Positions 1 through 9,900 of a stretch of DNA of 64,000 nt are shown here, in pieces. The stretch's first letter is position 1; each line of letters opens with the position of its first letter. The stretch is from UBA6927 sp022447855 (GTDB taxonomy: Bacteria > Chloroflexota > Dehalococcoidia > Lucifugimonadales > UBA6927). Location: contig JAKUTX010000003.1 in the NCBI GenBank assembly GCA_022447855.1, positions 1 to 64,000 on the forward strand, given 5' to 3'. A model generated the notes under the pieces. That model did no database searches, was not told the origin of the DNA, and saw nothing but the letters and a program-made list of their open reading frames with translations. The translations under genes were made by a program, and so were the position numbers.

Positions 1-479
1 TCTACGTCCTCATCAATTACATTCGCAGTCTTAGCACCAGCAACAGTGTGTGCTGGTATATGTTCATCAAAGACATAATCTACAAATACTGCTGTTGCAC
101 CACCGGCAATATCAACAGTCGTGGAATAAGATGTCTGAGTACAATTTGTAGAAGCTAAATCTGCTGCTGCTGCACAACCTGTAACAACAACCCCACCCAA
201 AATCGTAGTATTCACAAGATTTCCAACACCGTCTGCAGCTTCACTTAGAATCAAAAGAACACCATTATGCTCAGTGGCAAGTCCATAGCGTGCTACAAAC
301 ACATCAACGGTATCATTGTCAAAATCATAAATCAGAGTTACTTCAATATCATTATCAGGCGCTGCATGAACTGTAGCAGGGGCAGTCATTAAAGCTCCTG
401 CTAAAAGAGCGAATACAGCTACACCTAGAACGATGTAAGTTTTAAAGCTAGTAACCATTTTAGAACCGAAAGCGGGCAT
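1..479 (-). CDS. Secreted or surface protein, 3' part missing (runs off the left edge)
   Basis: Only the first 159 codons are in the window. The product starts MPAFGSKMVTSFKTYIVLG and has a clear signal peptide: a short basic stretch, a hydrophobic core around residues 15-32 and a probable signal-peptidase I cleavage after VHA (about residues 37-39). The mature part is rich in Asp, Val, Thr and Ala, with phrases such as DNDIEVTLIYDFDNDTVDVFVAR that look like beta strands of an extracellular domain; two cysteines near residues 99 and 110 could pair. I do not recognise the family. The start is fixed by a strong Shine-Dalgarno (CAGGAGGAA, about 485-493) and a good promoter at 590-617. It is probably exported; function unknown. 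Confidence 0.75.
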   Translation of the reverse strand, partial: MPAFGSKMVTSFKTYIVLGVAVFALLAGALMTAPATVHAAPDNDIEVTLIYDFDNDTVDVFVARYGLATEHNGVLLILSEAADGVGNLVNTTILGGVVVTGCAAAADLASTNCTQTSYSTTVDIAGGATAVFVDYVFDEHIPAHTVAGAKTANVIDEDV

Positions 480-589
480 CTGCTTCCTCCTGAGATTATG
501 AAAAAATTTCACATCAAATTATTTGTTATTAAACTTAGCGAATTCGACACATATACAACATTGGCGTCAGCAACGCATACATACCGAAT

Positions 590-617
590 AATATATTTAT
601 AGATCCATTAATGTCAA
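590..617 (-). promoter_or_regulatory. Sigma-70 promoter for the secreted-protein gene
   Basis: Reading the minus strand, TTGACA (617-612), a 16-bp spacer and TATATT (595-590). The predicted start of transcription near 583 leaves a leader of about 100 nt before the ATG at 479. The rest of the 480-666 gap holds nothing else I can name. Confidence 0.6.
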
Positions 618-666
618 GGTATTCAAGCACCACATAATTGTAATGAGTGAGAAATTAGCAACACTA

Positions 667-882
667 TTATTCTTCTAACAGAACTAAGCGCTCAACATGA
701 TCGTCATTAACGTTTTGCACAATTGAAGAAACATCGAAATCATCTACCGCATTGGCAGCTAAAGAATCTTCGCTTCCTGCAGGAAAGTATAGACCAGAAA
801 AAACTAATACCGCAACGCAAATTATCAGTGGTCTCCAGCCGACCAATAAATTGTGAAAATAGTGATTAATTAGCCCAGTCAT
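667..882 (-). CDS. Small single-pass membrane protein, 71 aa, unknown
   Basis: A short protein with one hydrophobic segment at about residues 15-34 (the WRPLIICVAVLVFSGLYF region) followed by an acidic tail ending in LVLLEE. The topology suggests a membrane anchor with a soluble acidic C terminus of about 35 residues. The start has a usable ribosome site (GAGGGAA, 888-894). It lies 84 nt downstream of pyrG on the same strand and may be co-transcribed with it; a weak hairpin (CGACCC/GGGTTG) sits in the gap. No family recognised. It could be a spurious open frame, but the hydrophobic segment and the ribosome site argue for a real gene. Confidence 0.5.
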   Translation of the reverse strand: MTGLINHYFHNLLVGWRPLIICVAVLVFSGLYFPAGSEDSLAANAVDDFDVSSIVQNVNDDHVERLVLLEE

Positions 883-966
883 TTCATTTCCCTCGAAGAA
901 TATGAACTAACTCTAAGGGAGTTGATGAAGCCATTACAACCCATGTAAGGGTCGATTTTCAGTAAA

Positions 967-2616
967 TTAACTTTTTGTAGCTCCATTTAGAGGATACTGA
1001 GTACCTTCAACAATGGTCTTCGAAGCAGCTCTTACAAAGTCATTAAATAATGGATGGGGCTTTCCAGGACGTGAAAGAAACTCTGGATGAAATTGGACAC
1101 CTACCATAAATTCATTGGATTCATCTTCAATTATTTCAACAAGTTTCCTATTTGGCGAAATTCCGCTAGGTTTAAATCCAGCTTTTTCCAAATCAGACAA
1201 ATATTGATTGTTTATCTCAAATCTATGTCTATGTCTTTCTTCGATGGATTCAACACCATAAGCTAAAGCAGCCTTAGATCCAGGCATCAGTTCACAAGGA
1301 TATAACCCCAACCTCATCGTTCCACCCATATCATCTATTTCCCGTTGTTCAGGCATAATGTCTACAACCGGATCTGGACTATCAGGATCGAATTCTGCCG
1401 AATTTGCATCCTCTAGACCCAAAACATTTCTCGCAGCTTCAATCACCATAACCTGTAACCCTAAACACAACCCAAAATAAGGAATCCCTTTTTCTCTTGC
1501 ATATCTAGCTGCACATACCATTCCCTCAATACCCCTAGGACCAAAACCTCCAGGAACAACAATTCCTTGAACTGATCCGAGCAACGATTCGACTGTATCT
1601 TCAGTAATATTTTCAGCAGACACCCACGCAAATGAAATATCCCTATCATTGGAAATACCTGCGTGTACTAATGCTTCTTTCACGGACATATACGAATCAG
1701 GAAGATCTACATACTTCCCAACAACTGCAATTTCTAATTTTTCCTTTGGCTGAGCGATTAGTTCAACTAGTGAGTCCCAACCATTTTTAGCGCTACGATC
1801 CTTTTCTTCCAACGAAATCCTATCAATTATTAGTTCTCCGAGTCCGCTTTTTTCTAAAACAATAGGTACTTCGTATACTGAATCGAGCGTAGGTAACGTA
1901 ATTACTTCTTCTGGAGTAACATCACAATGAACCGAAATCTTTTTTGGAATATCGTCTGTAACTGGTACATCACTCCTACAAACTATCGCATCAGGCTGGA
2001 TTCCAATCGAACGAAGTTCCCTAACCGAATGTTGTGTAGGTTTTGTTTTTAATTCACCCGTAGAATTAATAAAAGGTAAAAAAGTGAGATGTGTGTAGAA
2101 TACATTGTCTCTACCTACCTCATTACGCATTTGCCTAATAGCCTCCAAAAAAGGCAACCCTTCAATGTCACCAACAGTACCACCAACTTCCACAATCACT
2201 ACCTCTGCCTGAGTTAATTCAGCCAATGACAATATCCGTTCCTTAATTGCATTAGTTACATGAGGTACAACCTGAATAGTCCCGCCGAGAAATTCACCTT
2301 TCCGTTCTTTTGAAATTACATCGACATAAATCTGACCGGCAGTGACATTTGAGTGTTTGGAAAGCTCGATATCAATAAATCGTTCATAATGTCCCAAATC
2401 AAGATCCGTTTCGGAACCATCGGCAGTAACAAATACTTCTCCATGCTGATAAGGAGACATTGTGCCGGGATCCACATTTAAATAAGGATCAAGTTTTAAA
2501 ACAGAGACAGAAATACCACGGTCTTTTAAAATTCTACCGATGCTAGAAACAACGATACCTTTTCCGACGGAGCTTACAACTCCACCTGTTACGAAGACGA
2601 ACTTCGTTAGAACCAT
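967..2616 (-). CDS. pyrG: CTP synthase
   Basis: Makes CTP from UTP, ATP and glutamine in the cytoplasm, the last step of pyrimidine nucleotide synthesis. The N-terminal synthetase domain (residues 1 to about 265) opens with FVFVTGGVVSSVGKGI and holds GGTVGDIE. The C-terminal class I glutaminase domain has VPGGFGPRG, the nucleophile Cys in YFGLCLGLQ, and the His-Glu pair in VQFHPEF. The length of 549 aa is normal. I start at the ATG at 2616: GGAG lies 8 nt before it, whereas the in-frame GTG at 2625 overlaps that same ribosome site. It is transcribed divergently from rpoB out of a shared 394-bp gap and has its own strong promoter. Confidence 0.97.
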   Translation of the reverse strand: MVLTKFVFVTGGVVSSVGKGIVVSSIGRILKDRGISVSVLKLDPYLNVDPGTMSPYQHGEVFVTADGSETDLDLGHYERFIDIELSKHSNVTAGQIYVDVISKERKGEFLGGTIQVVPHVTNAIKERILSLAELTQAEVVIVEVGGTVGDIEGLPFLEAIRQMRNEVGRDNVFYTHLTFLPFINSTGELKTKPTQHSVRELRSIGIQPDAIVCRSDVPVTDDIPKKISVHCDVTPEEVITLPTLDSVYEVPIVLEKSGLGELIIDRISLEEKDRSAKNGWDSLVELIAQPKEKLEIAVVGKYVDLPDSYMSVKEALVHAGISNDRDISFAWVSAENITEDTVESLLGSVQGIVVPGGFGPRGIEGMVCAARYAREKGIPYFGLCLGLQVMVIEAARNVLGLEDANSAEFDPDSPDPVVDIMPEQREIDDMGGTMRLGLYPCELMPGSKAALAYGVESIEERHRHRFEINNQYLSDLEKAGFKPSGISPNRKLVEIIEDESNEFMVGVQFHPEFLSRPGKPHPLFNDFVRAASKTIVEGTQYPLNGATKS

Positions 2617-2686
2617 ACGCGACACTCCGTAATGTCATTTGGAGGCATCAATCATAGCTTGCTTATGAAAATCAAGCCCTGCGGCG

Positions 2687-2715
2687 AGTATATGTTTCAG
2701 CACTGTTCCTGTCAA
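2687..2715 (-). promoter_or_regulatory. Strong sigma-70 promoter for pyrG
   Basis: On the minus strand, TTGACA (2715-2710), exactly 17 bp, then TATACT (2692-2687). The first transcribed bases are close to A-GGGC-TTG (2680-2673). The leader to the ATG at 2616 is about 64 nt and contains a short GCTTG/CAAGC inverted repeat. The GGGC start recalls the pyrG leader of Bacillus subtilis, where extra G residues are added when CTP is low; whether that happens here cannot be seen. Confidence 0.7.
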
Positions 2716-2769
2716 CAAAAAATGAAGCGTTTTAAAGATTCCATTGTGTTTAAATAACATTGCCTGTAG

Positions 2770-2799
2770 TTGACAAAGCTATACTGAAATTGCTATCCT
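2770..2799 (+). promoter_or_regulatory. Extended -10 promoter for rpoBC, with a leader of about 205 nt
   Basis: TTGACA (2770-2775), an 18-bp spacer ending in TGC, and TATCCT (2794-2799), so an extended -10 type. Transcription would start near 2806, giving a leader of about 205 nt before rpoB. I see no ribosomal protein gene, no tRNA-like fold and no clear terminator in the leader. A 62-codon open frame crosses this region but contains the promoter itself and is not counted as a gene. Confidence 0.6.
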
Positions 2800-3010
2800 G
2801 TCCTTTGACTCATTCTGCGCGGTGTTCTTTGCATCTAATTTTTAACGAACCAATTTACCTTTTAGAACGTGAAAGTATTTCTTTGCGTTCCTTTGCTTTG
2901 CCATCTGCCAGATGTGTCAATATCAATTTTTTCGATAGTTATTCATAGTATCTGTGTCTAAAACCTTATTGCAGATTTGAAAAATCACACTTTGAGGAGC
3001 AACTTGTCTT

Positions 3011-6000
3011 ATGACGACTTCCGTTAAACCTACCAATGGCCACAACTCATCTGATTCACATAGAGATTACGCAGCTTTACCAAATATTCTGCCAATACCA
3101 AATCTCATTGAGGCACAGATAAAATCCTTCAACAGGTTCATGAAAGAAGGACTAAAAGAAGTATTAGAGGATATTTCACCTATAGAGGACTTGCAAAGAC
3201 GGCGCTTTGAACTTTCATTCAGCGACCATTATTTTGACGAACCAAAATACTCTGCTGACGAATGTCGTGAGCAAGAGCTGACTTATTCCGCTCCGCTCTA
3301 TGTAACTGCTCGTCTAAAGGTGAAACCCCACGGCGAAATAAAAGAACAGAGCATCTTTGTTGGAGAAGTTCCAATAATGACTGATGGAGGAACTTTCATA
3401 CACAATGGGGCTGAAAGAGTTGTTGTAAGTCAATTAGTCAGATCTCCTGGGGCATACTTTACCCTCAAAATAGATCCAAACACAGGGAAACGAATGGCTT
3501 CAGCAAAACTAATACCATATCGGGGCGCTTGGATGGAATTCGAAACCAGCACTCGTGATTTGTTATCAGTGAAAGTAGATAGAAGACGTAAAACTCCAGT
3601 TACTACTTTACTAAGATCATTAGCTCAGCCAGACAATCCTGACGCACCTATAGTTAATGGCACCGATGAGGAAATTTTCTCCTTATTTGAGTCAGTAGAT
3701 ACTGACCCAGACAGACGATTTATTGAACTTACTATGGCCAAAGACTCCGAAGGATCTAACAGAGAAGATGCCTTAATTGAATTCTATAGAAGATTACGTC
3801 CAGGAGAACCGCCTAGCGTAGATAGAGCTCAAGAATTAATTAGCTCAATGCTTTTTGACAAGAGAAGGTACGAGTTCGGCGATGTTGGTCGCTATAAAAT
3901 GAATAGGAAATTAAGAACTGAGAAACCCGCAGAAACTGATGCCTTAGAACCCGAAGACATTATTGAATTAATAAGACATCTTATAAAAATCAATAACGGG
4001 GAAGCTGAGCCTGATGATATAGACAATCTTGGGAATAGACGTGTTAGAGCTGTTGGAGAGTTATTGCAAAATCAGGTTAGAGCTGGTTTGGTAAGGATCG
4101 AAAGAGTAATCCGAGACAGAATGATCACACAAATGGATTCGGATTCTGCTACACCGTCAGCACTTATTAATTTCAGACCACTTATAGCAGCTATACGAGA
4201 ATTTTTTGGAGGTTCTCAACTGTCGCAATTTATGGACCAAACTAATCCATTGGCCGAATTAACCCACAAGAGAAGACTTTCGGCTTTAGGACCAGGTGGT
4301 TTGTCGAGAGACAGAGCAGGGTTTGACGTAAGAGATGTACACCACTCCCACTATGGGAGGATTTGTCCTATTGAGACTCCTGAGGGTCCAAACATAGGAC
4401 TTTTAGGATCTTTAGCAACATATGCTAAAACCAATGACTTTGGATTTATAGAAACGCCTTACCGTTCAGTATTGACCACAATCAATAGTAAAGATCCAAA
4501 TATTGTCGGTCATATTTTGACCGACAAAATACTCAATCCTGACGGATCAACTCTGTTAAATTCCGGTAGTGCTATAACTAAAGGTTTCATTAAGAGAATT
4601 GACGCTCTAGACGAATTAACCCTAAATGTTAGACCTTATGTATCTTCATCATTAGAAGATATAAAATACATGTCCGCTGACCAAGAAATAGGGCAGTTAA
4701 TTGCTCAAGCAAATACTCCACTAGATGATTCTGGACAATTCATTGATGAACGTGTGGAATGTCGTATAGATGAAGAAATTCGAATGGAAACTCCTGAAAA
4801 TGTACATTTTATGGATGTGTCACCACTACAATTAGTAAGCGTCTCTACTGCACTAATTCCCTTCTTGGAACATGATGATGTCAACCGAGCACTTATGGGC
4901 TCTAACATGCAAAGACAATCAGTACCACTTCTTAGGCCTGAGGCTCCATTAGTTTCTACAGGTATGGAATCCGTTATTGCAGAAGATAGCGGGCAAGTCA
5001 TAAGAGCTGATGCTGACGGAACTATAGTTGAATCATCAGGAACACAAATCACATTATTGAGTCATACTGGCGAAGAATATGTATACAAGCTCACGAAATT
5101 CTTGAGAAGTAATCAAGGAACATGTATAGACCAAAGAGCTATCGTCTCACGAGGAGATACCATTACCGCTGGCCAAATTTTGGCTGATAGTTCCAGCACT
5201 AATCAAGGACAGCTAGCCTTAGGACAAAACGTCCTTGCAGCGTTCATGACTTGGGAAGGATACAACTTTGAAGACGCCATAGTTTTAAGTGAACGCATGA
5301 TTCGAGAAGACAAATTCACTTCTCTGCATATTGAGAAATATGATGTGGAAGCTCGTGACACGAAATTAGGTCCTGAAGAAATCACACAAGACATCCCAAA
5401 TGTTAGTGAATCTGCACTAAGAAATCTTGATGAAGAGGGAATAGTAAGAATTGGTGCAGAAGTGGATGCTGGAGATATTTTAGTAGGAAAAATTACACCA
5501 AAAGGTGAAACTGAACTCAGTGCCGAGGAAAAATTACTTCGAGCAATTTTTGGTGAAAAAGCCCGAGATGTTAAAGATACTTCTTTAAGAGTCAAACACG
5601 GACAAGGCGGAAAAGTTATAGCCACAAAGCTCGTCAACCGTGGCGAAGAAGAAGAACTGAAGCCTGGAGTCAGTAGACTTGTTCGAGTATGGATTGCACA
5701 GACTCGAAAAATTACCGAGGGAGACAAAATGGCTGGTAGGCATGGTAACAAGGGTGTTGTAGCACGCATTTTGCCAGAAGAAGATATGCCATACCTTCAA
5801 GACGGGACTCCCATAGACATCATTTTGAATCCAATCGGCGTGCCATCACGAATGAATCTAGGTCAAGTTTTGGAAACTCATCTCGGATGGGCGGCTCATA
5901 ATTTAGGATTTCGAGCCGTAACTCCTGTTTTTGACAGCGCTCCAGACACCGCCATCGAAGATGCGTTGGCTCAAGCTTGGATTGTACAAGAATCCAACTG

Positions 6001-6928
6001 CATTGATCCAAAAGAATTAGATTCTACCAAGCGAATTGACTGGAATGCTTTAAAAGATTGGGTTAACGAAAAAGGTTACAATTTCGAGGAATTATTTGAA
6101 ACTAGTGGAAATTCTGTCGCAGCCAAAGCAGCGCTAGAAATGTGGCTAGAAAAAAATGGAAATTCTACTGATTCTACTTCCCAAACCTCATTTGCTGAGT
6201 TAAAAGAGCTAGCAAGTCATGTAAATAATGGAAATAATGATTCTGCTCCAACCGTAGGGAAAGCCAAATTAATTGATGGCCGGACCGGAGAATCCTTCGA
6301 TAATGATATCACTGTGGGATACATTTATATGATGAAGCTTGATCACCTAGTTGATGACAAAGTTCATGCTCGTTCTATAGGGCCTTACTCTCTAATAACA
6401 CAACAACCACTAGGGGGTAAAGCACAAGTCGGTGGACAAAGATTTGGCGAAATGGAAGTTTGGGCACTTGAGGCATATTCAGCAGCTCACAACCTTCAAG
6501 AAATGTTAACGGTAAAATCAGACGATGTAATAGGTAGAGTTAAAACTTATGAATCAATCATAAAAGGGGAAGATGTAATCCAGCCCGGAATACCCGAATC
6601 ATTCCACGTCTTGATTAAAGAACTCCAAAGTTTAGGATTATCAGTAGATCTGGAATACGATTCTTCAGAAGATGATTTCGGTGAACTTGAAGACTTTAAC
6701 TTGCAATCTGATTTAGAAATAGCCCGTGCTGGTCTAGAAGGCTTGGGGATTGAAGGATTATCAGAAGGCAATGAAGTCGATACTTCATCTGAAATAGATG
6801 AGGATCAAATTTTGCAAGATTTGGCTCAAAGCTTCACTAACGGTGAAGTTGATGAATCTAAATTAAGTGAGAACTTCCCAACACCCGAAATGTCAAATGA
6901 TGAGGAATCAGAAGAATCGGTTGAGTAA
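3011..6928 (+). CDS. rpoB: RNA polymerase beta subunit
   Basis: Beta subunit of RNA polymerase, forming one wall of the active cleft. The rifampicin region (about residues 397-425) reads FFGGSQLSQFMDQTNPLAEL then THKRRLSALGPGGL; the usual Asp, His and Ser resistance positions carry wild-type residues. Other hallmarks are RICPIETPEGPNIGLL, the GDKMAGRHGNKG block (about residue 903) and the C-terminal DDKVHARSIGPYSLITQQP block (about residue 1110) that packs on beta prime. A tail of about 100 residues after residue 1205 is very acidic (SSEDDFGELEDF, DEESEESVE). Length 1305 aa. GAGGAG (2994-2999) marks the start. The usual rplJ-rplL genes are not upstream. rpoC follows after 42 nt. Confidence 0.98.
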   Translation: MTTSVKPTNGHNSSDSHRDYAALPNILPIPNLIEAQIKSFNRFMKEGLKEVLEDISPIEDLQRRRFELSFSDHYFDEPKYSADECREQELTYSAPLYVTARLKVKPHGEIKEQSIFVGEVPIMTDGGTFIHNGAERVVVSQLVRSPGAYFTLKIDPNTGKRMASAKLIPYRGAWMEFETSTRDLLSVKVDRRRKTPVTTLLRSLAQPDNPDAPIVNGTDEEIFSLFESVDTDPDRRFIELTMAKDSEGSNREDALIEFYRRLRPGEPPSVDRAQELISSMLFDKRRYEFGDVGRYKMNRKLRTEKPAETDALEPEDIIELIRHLIKINNGEAEPDDIDNLGNRRVRAVGELLQNQVRAGLVRIERVIRDRMITQMDSDSATPSALINFRPLIAAIREFFGGSQLSQFMDQTNPLAELTHKRRLSALGPGGLSRDRAGFDVRDVHHSHYGRICPIETPEGPNIGLLGSLATYAKTNDFGFIETPYRSVLTTINSKDPNIVGHILTDKILNPDGSTLLNSGSAITKGFIKRIDALDELTLNVRPYVSSSLEDIKYMSADQEIGQLIAQANTPLDDSGQFIDERVECRIDEEIRMETPENVHFMDVSPLQLVSVSTALIPFLEHDDVNRALMGSNMQRQSVPLLRPEAPLVSTGMESVIAEDSGQVIRADADGTIVESSGTQITLLSHTGEEYVYKLTKFLRSNQGTCIDQRAIVSRGDTITAGQILADSSSTNQGQLALGQNVLAAFMTWEGYNFEDAIVLSERMIREDKFTSLHIEKYDVEARDTKLGPEEITQDIPNVSESALRNLDEEGIVRIGAEVDAGDILVGKITPKGETELSAEEKLLRAIFGEKARDVKDTSLRVKHGQGGKVIATKLVNRGEEEELKPGVSRLVRVWIAQTRKITEGDKMAGRHGNKGVVARILPEEDMPYLQDGTPIDIILNPIGVPSRMNLGQVLETHLGWAAHNLGFRAVTPVFDSAPDTAIEDALAQAWIVQESNCIDPKELDSTKRIDWNALKDWVNEKGYNFEELFETSGNSVAAKAALEMWLEKNGNSTDSTSQTSFAELKELASHVNNGNNDSAPTVGKAKLIDGRTGESFDNDITVGYIYMMKLDHLVDDKVHARSIGPYSLITQQPLGGKAQVGGQRFGEMEVWALEAYSAAHNLQEMLTVKSDDVIGRVKTYESIIKGEDVIQPGIPESFHVLIKELQSLGLSVDLEYDSSEDDFGELEDFNLQSDLEIARAGLEGLGIEGLSEGNEVDTSSEIDEDQILQDLAQSFTNGEVDESKLSENFPTPEMSNDEESEESVE

Positions 6929-6970
6929 AAAACCACCGAAATATTAGAATTTTAGTTTACGGAGAAAATT

Positions 6971-9900
6971 ATGTCCGCAATGAGCAGTGATTTCAATGCA
7001 ATCCGAATATCTTTAGCTTCACCTGAGCAAATTCGCCTTTATTCGTATGGGGAAGTTACTAAACCAGAGACAATTAACTACCGCACTCTACGTCCCGAAA
7101 AAGATGGGTTGTTTTGCGAAAAAATCTTTGGCCCTACCAAAGATTGGGAATGTTTTTGTGGAAAATTCAAAAAAATCCGACATCGAGGTGTGAAATGCGA
7201 TCGATGCGGAGTTGAAGTTGCTCGTGCTAAAGTTCGACGTGAAAGAATGGGACACATAGATTTAGCTGCTCCCGTAGCCCACATTTGGTTTTCAAAGGGA
7301 TTGCCTAGTCGAATTGGACTAATGCTGGATTTAACACCTAGAAACTTGGAGCGTGTCTTATACTTTGCGCAATATGTTGTTACAAAAGTCGATGAACAAG
7401 CAAGAGATTTGATTGTCGAACAACTTCAAAATGATCTGTCCAACAGACTAGAGACTATAAACACAACTGAGAAAGAGCAAAATCAACCCGTAATTGAACA
7501 AATTGAAAAGCTAGAACATGATCGTGATAAGGCAATTGAAGACTCCCAAGGCAAAATGTCTGAAGATGCACAATCCGAACTTCAAAATTCCATCGACCGT
7601 GCTCGTCAAACCCTTGTAGATCTTCAAGCCGAATTCAGCAAATCACGTGACGCCCTAAACGAAGAATTCGGTGAAACCATCGATGATTTAACAGAATTAA
7701 GGGTCACTCAACTGTTACCTGAAGCAAAATTTCGGGAGCTACATATTAATTACAGTGAAATTTTTTCTGCAGGAATGGGAGCTGAAGCAATTCTAGAAAT
7801 TCTCCAGGAAATTGACTTAGAAGCGCAACACAATCTAATTCAAACAGAAATGCATAATTCATCTGGCCAGCGACGCAAAAAGGCCATTAAAAGACTTAGA
7901 CTTGTTGAAGCCATGCGTAAAAGCGGTAACAAACCCGAGTGGATGATCCTAACAATGTTGCCCGTTCTTCCTCCTGAATTGAGGCCCATGGTTCAATTAG
8001 ATGGTGGACGATTTGCTACAAGTGATCTAAATGACCTATATAGACGTGTAATCAACAGAAACAATCGACTTAGGAGATTAATAGAACTTAGCGCTCCAGA
8101 AATCATTTTGCGAAACGAAAAACGAATGCTTCAAGAAGCAGTTGATGCTTTAATCGACAATGGCAGAAGAGGACGCGCAGTCGCTGGCGGACACAACCAT
8201 AAACTCAAGTCATTGTCTGATTTATTACGAGGCAAACAAGGTAGGTTCAGACAGAATCTACTCGGAAAAAGAGTTGATTATTCTGGAAGATCTGTAATAG
8301 TTTCTGGCCCTGATCTTCGCTTAAATGAATGTGGACTACCAAGAAAAATGGCTCTTGAGTTGTTCAAGCCATTTGTAATGAACCGTTTGGTCATGCGTGG
8401 TTATGCACACAATATTAAAAGCGCGAAAAGGCTTGCTGAAACCGCTACAACAGCCGTATGGGATATATTGGAAGAAGTAGTGAAGGAAAGACCTGTATTA
8501 TTGAATCGAGCCCCCACATTGCACCGACTTGGAATACAAGCTTTTGAACCTGTTTTAATTGAAGGTAGTGCAATTCAACTTCATCCTTTGGTATGTACTG
8601 CATTCAATGCTGACTTTGATGGAGATCAAATGGCAGTTCATGTTCCATTATCAAAAGTTGCCGTTCTAGAAGCAAGAAACTTAATGATGAGCACATATAA
8701 TATGCTTGCTCCATCTAGCGGTGAACCAATAGTCTCGCCTACTCTTGATATTGTTCTCGGTTGTTACTACTTAACAACGGCTGTTAACAATTCTCAAGAT
8801 AAGACAAGAGAATATGCTAATTTTTCAGATGCTCAACTAGCATATGACCTTGGCGAACTTGAAATCGGCACAATGGTAAAAGTTCGATCTCAAAACGGTG
8901 CTGCTTCTAGCTCATCAGATTGGATAGAAACAACGGTTGGTAGAATAATATTTAATGAAATTCTACCTCCAGAAATTCCATTCGTTAACAAACTTGTCGA
9001 TGACAAAGAACTGAAATCAATTACAGCTCAAATTTTTGCTCAATTACCTAACAATAATGCCGCAGATATCCTTGATGCAATTAAAGATTTGGGGTTCCAT
9101 TATTCTTCTCGAGCAGGAATTACAGTGGCAATAAATGATATTAAAGTTTCTGATAAGAAGAGTGCAATTATTAACCTAGCTGAAGAGCAAGTCGACAATC
9201 TTGAAACTTTATATATGGATGGATTAATCACTGAAGAAGAACGAAAACAAAATGTCATAGGAGAATGGAGCCAGGCAAACGACAAATTAACAGAAGTCAT
9301 AGCTGAAGACTTACCGAACTATGGCGGATTCTACATGATGACAGCTTCAGGAGCTAAAGGAAACATTTCACAATTAAGACAGATGGCCGGCTGGAGGGGA
9401 CTAATGTCTAATCCTCGTGGCGAAATCATGGAATTGCCTGTTAGAGCCAGCTATCGCGAAGGTCTCAGTGTTTTAGAATATTTCATTTCTACACATGGAG
9501 CCAGAAAAGGATTAACTGACACTGCACTAAGAACTGCTGACAGTGGATACCTAACAAGAAGATTAATCGATGTCTCACAGGAAGTGATTATTGTTGAAGA
9601 CGACTGCGGTACTCTTGGAAGTGTCACCGTTTTCAAAGAAAGTGCAGATGAGAATATACCCTCTTTTGATAAGCGACTACGTACTAGAGCAATTTCCGAA
9701 GCAATTCTAGATCCTAAAACCGGAGAAATATTACTAGACAGAAATCATATGCTTGATGACGAATCAGTATCAATAATTACAAATCTCGAACTTGAATCCG
9801 TTCAAGTTCGATCACCTCTAACATGTGAAACCGAAAATGGTATTTGCAAGCTATGCTATGGCCTGTCAATGTCAACTTTAGAACCAGTAATGCTCGGTGA

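Noticed and set aside
2760..2948. 62-codon open frame upstream of rpoB
   Set aside because: It contains the predicted rpoB promoter (2770-2799), has no ribosome site, and starts before the predicted transcript.
5203..5769. Antisense open frame of 188 codons on the minus strand inside rpoB
   Set aside because: It is a shadow of rpoB: a Ser/Pro-rich composition with no motif, no ribosome site, and rpoB is continuous with conserved motifs here.
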